Assembly (NCBI RefSeq): GCF_004359215.1
Contig: NC_090611.1
Location: 1,024,382-1,072,236 of the forward strand
From: Bremia lactucae
Lineage: Eukaryota; Oomycota; Peronosporomycetes; Peronosporales; Peronosporaceae
Direction of reading: 5' to 3'
DNA: 47,855 nucleotides
The position numbers were made by a program, and so were the translations under genes. The notes below the pieces were generated by a model. That model made no database searches and was not told the DNA's origin. It saw nothing but the letters and a program-made list of their open reading frames with translations. This document shows, piece after piece, positions 41,293-47,855 of this stretch. The stretch's first letter is position 1. Each line of letters starts with the position of its first letter.

Positions 41293-42441
41293 ATGCCGAT
41301 TAAACATCACGTCTTCCTTGCTCTCGTGATATATTTCCACCTCTCAGCGTTCGTCGTGGTCGTCACTCCAAGCTCAAAAACATTGCCGTCTCCAGTCTCT
41401 ATCTTCTCAAAAGCTGAACTCTGCGCTCTGGATATCGATCGTACTCGTGATGCCGTGGACTTTATTCACGTGACACCCCAACCGTCTTCCGCCCAACGCC
41501 CAAACCATTCGAAAATTCTCTGCTTTGTCAATACAATCTCAGTCTATCATCAAACCCGCGCACTGGCGATTGCTGAAACATGGGGCCAGCGCTGTGATAA
41601 ACTCATGTTTTTCAGCAATGTTACCGACACAATTATTGTGGCAGCAGGGACCTCACGCGAACAACGATATCCTGTTATCAAGATGGACGTCATTGCCGAT
41701 CACAACCATTTGTGGCAGAAGCACAAGGCGACACTACGATACGTCTACGCACACTATCGACACGAATTTGATTGGTTTTATAAAGCTGATGACGATGCTT
41801 ACGTGATTGTCGAAAACCTGCGTCAGTACTTAACGCGTCCAGAGATTTACCAGACTGCTCAACGCGAAGCCATGCAAATGGGCCATCGATTAAATTTGAC
41901 ACAGGAAATAGTGAGTTACTACATAGTCGATGACGAACTCGAAAAGAGGTGGCGAGATAAGTGGGATCGATGGGTCTTTAATTCGGGAGGACCGGGATAT
42001 GTCATGAATCGACTTTACCTTGATAAGATTGTCAGCATTCTGCCCGATTGGACCTGTATGTCGGATAAATATAGTGAAATGGTGCCTGATGATGTATCGA
42101 TATCGTTTTGCATGATGTGGCACAATGTCTTTCCTTGGGATACACGAGATCATCAAGGACGCGATCGATGGCATCCAGATAATCCGACAGCTACGATCTT
42201 GATTAGTTCGAATTGGACAGATTATTGGTACGTGCAATTTCATCAACATATTGGTGGTGTCCAGCCGAAAGAAGAGAGGGTGGCGCCAGATACAGTCGCG
42301 TTTCATTACATTCGGCCACGTTTAATGTACCATTTAGAAAGAACGTTGTATTGGTGTCGAGAAGGAGATGAGGTGACGAATGTGAGCGCTTTTAACGACA
42401 AGTACGGACTTGCAATTGGAGACAAGATCATGGTGTTTTGA
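41293..42441 (+). CDS. GT31 core-1-type galactosyltransferase, copy 3
   Basis: 382 residues from the ATG at 41293 (MPIKHHVFLALVIYFHLSAF); a longer upstream frame from 41005 overlaps copy 2 on the other strand and is not used. Type II anchor at about residues 8-25. The DDD is at residues 166-168 in DWFYKADDDAYVIVENLR, followed by FNSGGPGYVMNRLYLDKI, PDDVSISFCM and TRDHQGRDRWH. Near-duplicate of copy 1. It converges with the exportin gene, 118 bp apart. Confidence 0.85.
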   Translation: MPIKHHVFLALVIYFHLSAFVVVVTPSSKTLPSPVSIFSKAELCALDIDRTRDAVDFIHVTPQPSSAQRPNHSKILCFVNTISVYHQTRALAIAETWGQRCDKLMFFSNVTDTIIVAAGTSREQRYPVIKMDVIADHNHLWQKHKATLRYVYAHYRHEFDWFYKADDDAYVIVENLRQYLTRPEIYQTAQREAMQMGHRLNLTQEIVSYYIVDDELEKRWRDKWDRWVFNSGGPGYVMNRLYLDKIVSILPDWTCMSDKYSEMVPDDVSISFCMMWHNVFPWDTRDHQGRDRWHPDNPTATILISSNWTDYWYVQFHQHIGGVQPKEERVAPDTVAFHYIRPRLMYHLERTLYWCREGDEVTNVSAFNDKYGLAIGDKIMVF

Positions 42442-42559
42442 TACAAGGCTAAGATGCAGATTATAGAAAGCAAGGGATTCATTTCTATACGACGTACCGC
42501 CTTACAATCGATTGCAGCTTTACACAGCCCCAGGTGTTTTATTCTAGTCACCCTTGTTT

Positions 42560-45500
42560 TTATTGGAAAAGAAATTGTGTATCTAAAGCCAAGTTTTGTG
42601 CTTCTTTCCACATTTTTCGTTTCGAATCGTCCTTGCTAGACAGTTGTAGTGGTTCTGGGAGATCAGCAATACCTTTTCCGACGATGCTTGTCTTCTTTAA
42701 AGCATTTCCAGTGGCTGGCAAAGCAGAGCCCGACACAAGGGGTTGCTGGCTTCGTATAGCCAAGATGGGAACCTCGAGAAGCTCCTTGAACGCGTTCTTC
42801 TGTGTCTTCACACTGTGCTTCTCACGGAGCAATGTCTCCAAAGCCTCGATCTCACCAAGAGTAACATTAGGAAGAGATAGTAACAGCTCACGTGGAATCG
42901 AGCACAGGGACGATGTCGGACGAAGAGGTTGGTGGCACGGGTCAATCCCTATGCACTCTTCGACTGGGGACAACCCGAGCGTTAATCTACAGTAAATATT
43001 GCGCAACAAATTAATTATCTCCCACTTGAGACCATCATCTTTAACGTGGCCAATGTGTTCTTTTAAAATTCCCTCGAGCGCTGCCGTGAACAGATCGCGA
43101 CCAAGCAGCAAATGGTATCTCGTATTTTCATGCAACACATTCACGAGTATATCGCCAAGAAGCACAGCCTTTCGACAGCTTAAAGTATCTTTCCACCGAA
43201 TAACTTCCATCACGACAGCACCGATGGCAAGCGGCAAAGTAGCCGAGTGAATTAGCATATAATCCCGTTGATACGCATCCGCGGGTTTCGTTACGTGTTT
43301 TGGATGGTCCGTGTCCACCCCAATGACAGTCTTGGGATCCACAGCATACTCCAGAAAATCCATCACTTGGCGCGTTAATTCCATCACCATTTTTTCACGT
43401 GCAACCTCCTGTTTGGCATTGTCCACACCAACAATGAGCGCACTCCAGCGTGTCGTTCCTTCAGTAGCTGGATTGAACATGCTCTTAGCCCGTTGGGCAA
43501 AATGAGTCAACAATGTCGTCAATACTGGATCTAAGAGCGAAGCATAGAGTTCTGTAGGGCACTTCTTTAAGAGTGGCAAGAACACATATGCTAAAGCACC
43601 CTTTAAATGCCGATGCTCCATCAAGTCTAAATCGGAGAGTAAACTATTTTCAAGCACGGACAGAACCTGGGAATTTTGGTAGAAGTGTGAACGCCCGACT
43701 GCCACGCCCAATAGATGGTATGCAATATCCCGAACATTCTTGTGCCACTTGGACCATTTGGATGCCACAGGAAGCTGAGCTACTTGGTGGTCTTCCAGCT
43801 CATTTTTCCCTCCTAGTAGCTGCGCTACTTCATCCATCGAGACACTTAAGACCCAACATGCAGTCGAGCTTTTCAAAATTTGATCTTTGATTGCTGGTCG
43901 GTGCAAGCCATGGAGCGAGCGGACTAGGGCCAAAAGGTTTGGCAAAACGTGCGGCCATGCACCTTCAAATGCGTCCGTAGCGTGTATTTTTTTGGACGAA
44001 AATGTCGCTCCTGCTCGCTTGGCAATACTATACAATGTCGTGAGAGATTTCAGAACCATTCCTAGTAGTTTCTTTGCCTTTTCGTCCGTATTTGCTGCTT
44101 CAATTGCAACCACAATCGTTTCAGGAGAGCTTACAAGCGCCGTCATGTCTGGACTTGTCCACTGCGTGAGCGGGTCTTGGACTATTAGCTGTATAAACTG
44201 CACCCGCTCATCTTGAGTTTCCATTGAGTTCGATACTAAAACAAGCATTTCATACAGCATTACCCCTTCCGTGTCAGTCACTCGATCTGCAGCAAAGAGC
44301 TCTTGAGCTTTGGCACACAATACTGGAAGCACTGGCAAAATGTGTGCAGGAATGGCTTGACAAATGGACACGAGCGATGAAAGAGCCCGTCGTCGAACGT
44401 TGAGCGTACTACTGCTCATTTGGCCGTGCACTTCCTCATCCGGCATGACATAATTAATATTCGCAAAAAGGAGGTCAAAGACACTGGTCAGGGTACTCGT
44501 ATCAAGAGCATAATATGTTGCAAATGACGCCAACACTAAAAGCTGACGGAATTTTAACAAAGGGTCTGGCGAAGCATACGACAGAATGGCTTGAACCATC
44601 TGCTGTATTATTTGTTGGTTAATTGAATTGGTCAAAGCCTGTGCGGGAAGTTGCTTAAGGATACAATCAAGTAATGACGTCATGCCTTCGTGGTACAAAT
44701 ATGTGATACTAAGATCCGAACAAAACCCGTGTGGTGATTTCAAATGGTCCGTTCCTGCTGCATAGTGCGTTAATACAGCCACCAGACGCTCTTGCAACGA
44801 CTGAAGCACAATTGTTGGATTAAATTGCACGAGTACTCGAAGCAAAGCATATAATCGTCCACGAAAGTTTCCATAGAATGCGACGTATTCTCTGTGATCG
44901 TCAAATTCGATTATACTGCATTGGCAGGCCAATTCTTGCGATCCGGACGGTTCTCGCTCGGGTGAGCTTAGTTTAAAGTACTTATCAAACGAAACGTGAC
45001 GGAGCTGCGAGAGAATTTCGGGTAGAAAAGGTTGTCCATATTGCAAGATTCTTGGGTTCTTAAGAATCGTTAACCACAGTAGAATCTGCGCTTCCGTCAC
45101 AAGAAGACTTGGATGTGCAAACAAGCGGCACAACAACGTTAAAAACCGACGCAACAATGTTACTTCTATATCGCCAGGGTTTTCCAGAAGCAGCACGTCC
45201 AGTTGGCATGTACCACATGTAATCAATAAATTATTAATCTTTTTATGAAAGCGCAAATTTTCTTCAACATCGGGTTCAAGGAGTGTTAACCCGAATGCCT
45301 CAATTTTCTCAAGAATTAATGTGATGCTCGGTAGCATCAGTGCTCGATTCTCTTTGCCAAAGCCCCTTGTCATGTATGCTTCTAAACACTCGGCTCCATC
45401 CACTCGAAACTCCTTGTCTTCAAGGAGCAATACTGCCACCACAATAAAATTTGTACTCGAATCGACGGGTCTTTCTAATGGCATCCACTCGAGAAACTCT

Positions 45501-46204
45501 CGCAGCATTGCCATAGCTGCATGAAGTACCCGTTGGCTCCTTTTTTGCTGCATTGCAGTTGCCACAGTGCTTTTGTAAATGGCAAATTGCTTTTCCAATT
45601 CATGGTAAACAACAGGAAATAGCTGCGGCAAACACACATTCAATCCTTGTAGAATCTCTTTCCTCCTTGCAGGAGGAATCGACGTGTTGAAAGAACTGCT
45701 TACGCAATCCTCGGCCAAGGACCGCAGAAGTAGCAACACGAATTCCACTTGCCGATAATTACCCGTCTGCCAAAGTTGCAATAATTCAGGCATCAATTCC
45801 GGCCAGCGTTGCGGAAATTGCCTTTTGGCCACTTGAGCCACAAGCGACACTTTTTTTTCGCGCAAAAATACGGGATCGTCGGCGTCATCGGACTGCGGCT
45901 CTCGCAATAGCAAATCAACAAGCTCCGTCCGCATATTTTGCTGCTCTTCTACTGGTAACGTTCTCCAGTTGGTAAGAACGTGGTGCTCTAGGACGTGCAG
46001 CGCAAAGTGCTGACAGGTGTGCCTCTCCAACGTATCGCTACCTCGTGGACTGCGGTACATTTTTAGAGCGTACAGTGCACAGTCTGAACGGTTCTTAAAG
46101 TTCTCACAAAAGGCATAGGCAGCTTGGCGATCGCTGGGCGGCGCCAAAGGCGAGTGACTTGTCTGCACGGCATGCAGAACCTGCTGGTACAGCTGCAGGT
46201 CCAT
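42560..46204 (-). CDS. XPO5: exportin-5-like karyopherin (HASTY/XPO5 family)
   Basis: Importin-beta superfamily nuclear export receptor. In animals and plants this family exports pre-miRNA or related RNAs and some proteins with RanGTP. 1214 residues in one exon from the ATG at 46204, almost the length of human XPO5 (about 1200). All-helical HEAT-repeat sequence. The N-terminal part matches the family: CQHFALHVLEHHVLTNWRTL, VAKRQFPQRWPELMPELLQL, LLLRSLAEDC, PPARRKEILQGLN, and DGAECLEAYMTRG. The C-terminal end has KRKMWKEAQNLALDTQFLFQ. No break is seen. Cargo in oomycetes is not inferable here. Confidence 0.85.
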   Translation of the reverse strand: MDLQLYQQVLHAVQTSHSPLAPPSDRQAAYAFCENFKNRSDCALYALKMYRSPRGSDTLERHTCQHFALHVLEHHVLTNWRTLPVEEQQNMRTELVDLLLREPQSDDADDPVFLREKKVSLVAQVAKRQFPQRWPELMPELLQLWQTGNYRQVEFVLLLLRSLAEDCVSSSFNTSIPPARRKEILQGLNVCLPQLFPVVYHELEKQFAIYKSTVATAMQQKRSQRVLHAAMAMLREFLEWMPLERPVDSSTNFIVVAVLLLEDKEFRVDGAECLEAYMTRGFGKENRALMLPSITLILEKIEAFGLTLLEPDVEENLRFHKKINNLLITCGTCQLDVLLLENPGDIEVTLLRRFLTLLCRLFAHPSLLVTEAQILLWLTILKNPRILQYGQPFLPEILSQLRHVSFDKYFKLSSPEREPSGSQELACQCSIIEFDDHREYVAFYGNFRGRLYALLRVLVQFNPTIVLQSLQERLVAVLTHYAAGTDHLKSPHGFCSDLSITYLYHEGMTSLLDCILKQLPAQALTNSINQQIIQQMVQAILSYASPDPLLKFRQLLVLASFATYYALDTSTLTSVFDLLFANINYVMPDEEVHGQMSSSTLNVRRRALSSLVSICQAIPAHILPVLPVLCAKAQELFAADRVTDTEGVMLYEMLVLVSNSMETQDERVQFIQLIVQDPLTQWTSPDMTALVSSPETIVVAIEAANTDEKAKKLLGMVLKSLTTLYSIAKRAGATFSSKKIHATDAFEGAWPHVLPNLLALVRSLHGLHRPAIKDQILKSSTACWVLSVSMDEVAQLLGGKNELEDHQVAQLPVASKWSKWHKNVRDIAYHLLGVAVGRSHFYQNSQVLSVLENSLLSDLDLMEHRHLKGALAYVFLPLLKKCPTELYASLLDPVLTTLLTHFAQRAKSMFNPATEGTTRWSALIVGVDNAKQEVAREKMVMELTRQVMDFLEYAVDPKTVIGVDTDHPKHVTKPADAYQRDYMLIHSATLPLAIGAVVMEVIRWKDTLSCRKAVLLGDILVNVLHENTRYHLLLGRDLFTAALEGILKEHIGHVKDDGLKWEIINLLRNIYCRLTLGLSPVEECIGIDPCHQPLRPTSSLCSIPRELLLSLPNVTLGEIEALETLLREKHSVKTQKNAFKELLEVPILAIRSQQPLVSGSALPATGNALKKTSIVGKGIADLPEPLQLSSKDDSKRKMWKEAQNLALDTQFLFQ

Positions 46205-46447
46205 TTTAGAAGTTTATTGTGACGTGATGATTGGTGGAAAAATGTGATATTCTAATACGTCTTTTTGTGTTAATCGCCTTGCAGAAACTCAGGAAATATA
46301 TGTAATTTGGTTTTCACTGGTGACGATGTCAAAAATAAACGATTATTACACTGCAGCAAGCTAAATTGTACACATTTTGCGTCCAAGCGGGGAATTTAAA
46401 CTGGTAGGCGTCTTCAATCAATACAAGCTTATCGAAGCGGCCTTATA
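46205..46447. promoter_or_regulatory. upstream region of the exportin gene
   Basis: 243 bp between the exportin start and the LTR of element R. Likely promoter; nothing specific recognised. Confidence 0.3.
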
Positions 46448-46754
46448 TGTAACGGGGCACTACGACTTGTACTGCTTCAGTACAAGTCCACTTCGCACTG
46501 CTTCAGTTGCGAGTGGTGCCTTACGTTATTTCACGTACACTAGTACGTGCAGAGGAAGACTTCTCTTTAAGGTAACTTGCTTAAAGAGGGTTAAATGAAA
46601 ACTGTATTAATATAATTAAGTATCTCTTCTTTCTATCTCTAACTTAATTATAAACTAATACTAAACATGCAATCGAATTCTTATCTTATCTGTCTCTTTC
46701 TTTTGTTTACATCTACAGCCGATTAGTCTGCGGAATAAATAACACCCCGTTACA
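46448..46754 (-). repeat. 3' LTR of element R (minus orientation)
   Basis: 307 bp with perfect 10-bp ends TGTAACGGGG and CCCCGTTACA. The half beginning ACAGATAAGA (minus strand) through the CACGTACTAGTGTACGTG and TTGTACTGAAGCAGTACAA palindromes matches element C LTRs. The U3 end is shorter and different, so it is a sister subfamily. Confidence 0.85.
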
Positions 46755-46756
46755 TC

Positions 46757-46770
46757 ACCCCTCCCTTAAA
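46757..46770 (-). other. polypurine tract of element R
   Basis: CACCCCTCCCTTAA on the plus strand reads TTAAGGGAGGGGTG on the minus strand, almost identical to element C. It shows that the element interior lies to the right and runs off the window. Confidence 0.65.
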
Positions 46771-46894
46771 CGACAATCACTCTGACTGTCATTGGATGGA
46801 GTGGTCACTATGTGACCACTTAATTTAAAAACGATATTGATTGGTCAGAACCATTATTTTATATTCCATCGCACGAAGAACCAACTCATGCGGG

Positions 46895-47794
46895 GTGTTT
46901 TTTGTTGATAGTGCTGCGCCATCGGCTGCGGTTCGTGCAGCCGCGGGTGAAGCACTGTTATCTCTTGCGGGAGACGGAACGTCTGCCGTAGTATCTTCCA
47001 CTCGCACAACACTAGATGTTGCGAGTGCACGTGGTGAATCACCACATGAATACGACCCTTCTTTGGAGGTCGACTACGAATGCGAGTCGGACGAAATGGC
47101 CGACTCGGGGAGATTAGAACAGTCGCCTGATAGACGTCAGGCGGCTGACTATGAGCCTTCGAATGAGAGGGATCATTCTGATAGACGAGATAATAGTCTA
47201 TTTGGATCCGACGATGAGGATGACCCCTCATCGCCCGTTCCGTCTCCCGTACGGTCACCTGCAAGGTGATGACGATGGCGTAAGCCATCGTAAGAAAGTT
47301 CTTGTGGTATCCCTGCTTCAGTGGGTACCACTCAGGGGAGTGAAGACAATAAAATGTCTCATCTCGCCCCTGAAAAGAAGCCGTGACTTTTATTAGAACG
47401 GCTAATCAACAGCTTGTCTGGAGAAACTACTCCTCAGCATAAATATCCTTTATTTATTGCGACAAAGCTACATGGCCTTGATCCCAGCGCGAAGAACTTT
47501 CGCGCTGAGGAAGATTTTTATCTCGATGCTTTTCTTAATCATCGATGCTTTAGTGGCACTAATAAGCTCGATAAAGTCTCGCTTATGCAAGCCTGGAGCG
47601 CGTTCATTCGCAATGTCAAAGACATTGGACGCGAAGCCTGGCTTCAAAAACTTAACGCGATGCGGGTTAAATTGAGAAACGAACTCCAAGCGGTGCAAAG
47701 TATAAATTGCATCGGTTGTCACGTGAGGCTGGGCTTCCATGCCTCACGTGGGGTGATCCCTGTCCGTGTTGTGTTGACAACTCGAAGAGGGTAA
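46895..47794 (+). pseudogene. antisense ORF of element R
   Basis: One frame runs from about 46895 to 47269 (VDSAAPSAAVRAAAGEALLS, then the acidic DPSLEVDYECESDEMADSGR and GSDDEDDPSSPVPSPVR) and stops. The same frame reopens at 47414-47794 with AEEDFYLDAFLNHRCFSGTN, SLMQAWSAFIRNVKDIGREA and WLQKLNAM. Staying in the same frame across the stops suggests recent decay of one ORF. The CHVRLGFHASRGV part near the end is also partly shared with element C. The true ATG is unclear: the frame called at 46841 starts with TTG. Confidence 0.5.
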
Positions 47795-47855
47795 AAGGGG
47801 ATGTCTATTCCCTTTCTTCGCCCTGGGGAAGGGCTCGCATCTCTATTGAGATGCG

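Larger units (their letters stand above)
46755..47855 (-). mobile_element. element R: 3' portion of a Ty3/gypsy element, running off the window
   Basis: It follows the LTR and polypurine tract. The visible 1.1 kb is entirely antisense-ORF territory, homologous to 15700-16907 of element C in the opposite orientation. Pol would lie beyond the right edge. Confidence 0.7.

Overview
The window looks like nuclear DNA of an oomycete, most likely a Peronosporaceae-type plant pathogen (Phytophthora or downy mildew). The reasons are a secreted protein with an RALR...EER effector motif, intron-poor genes with very short introns (55-75 bp), an ankyrin protein with xGCTxxAMD-type repeats, and chromodomain-bearing Ty3/gypsy retrotransposons. 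The species is not determined. All function calls come from reading motifs by eye.

Layout. (1) 1-17344 is a retrotransposon block: a rearranged left-edge copy (L, 1-2068), a decayed minus-strand element (A, 2268-9350) and a plus-strand element with two recognisable LTRs (C, 9486-17344). (2) About 17.5-46.2 kb is a compact island of host genes. In order these are an ARP6-like actin-related protein; a small unknown gene; a membrane alpha/beta-hydrolase with MORN-like motifs; an ankyrin protein; an RxLR-EER effector candidate; a glycine-rich secreted-protein gene (frameshifted copy); a WDR7/rabconnectin-3-beta-like gene; the intact glycine-rich paralogue in inverted orientation; an FBXO9-like F-box protein; three GT31 core-1-type galactosyltransferases; and an exportin-5-like karyopherin. 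(3) From 46448 to the end is a fourth retroelement (R), same family as C but in the opposite orientation.

Assembly caution: 27881-30206 is repeated, identically as far as I could compare, at 30208-32533, with a single N at 30207. This is most simply an unmerged contig overlap inside one WDR7-like gene, not a biological duplication.

The two most unusual observations are in the retroelements. First, their internal sequence is an almost continuous train of short hairpins (stems 6-9 bp, usually short loops) every 20-60 bp, absent from the neighbouring host genes. Second, every copy carries an extra ORF on the strand opposite to gag-pol, between the 3' LTR and pol, running antisense into the chromodomain region. 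It has a recognisable conserved block and, in two copies, a coiled-coil part. All copies here are broken by stops and frameshifts, so none looks autonomous.
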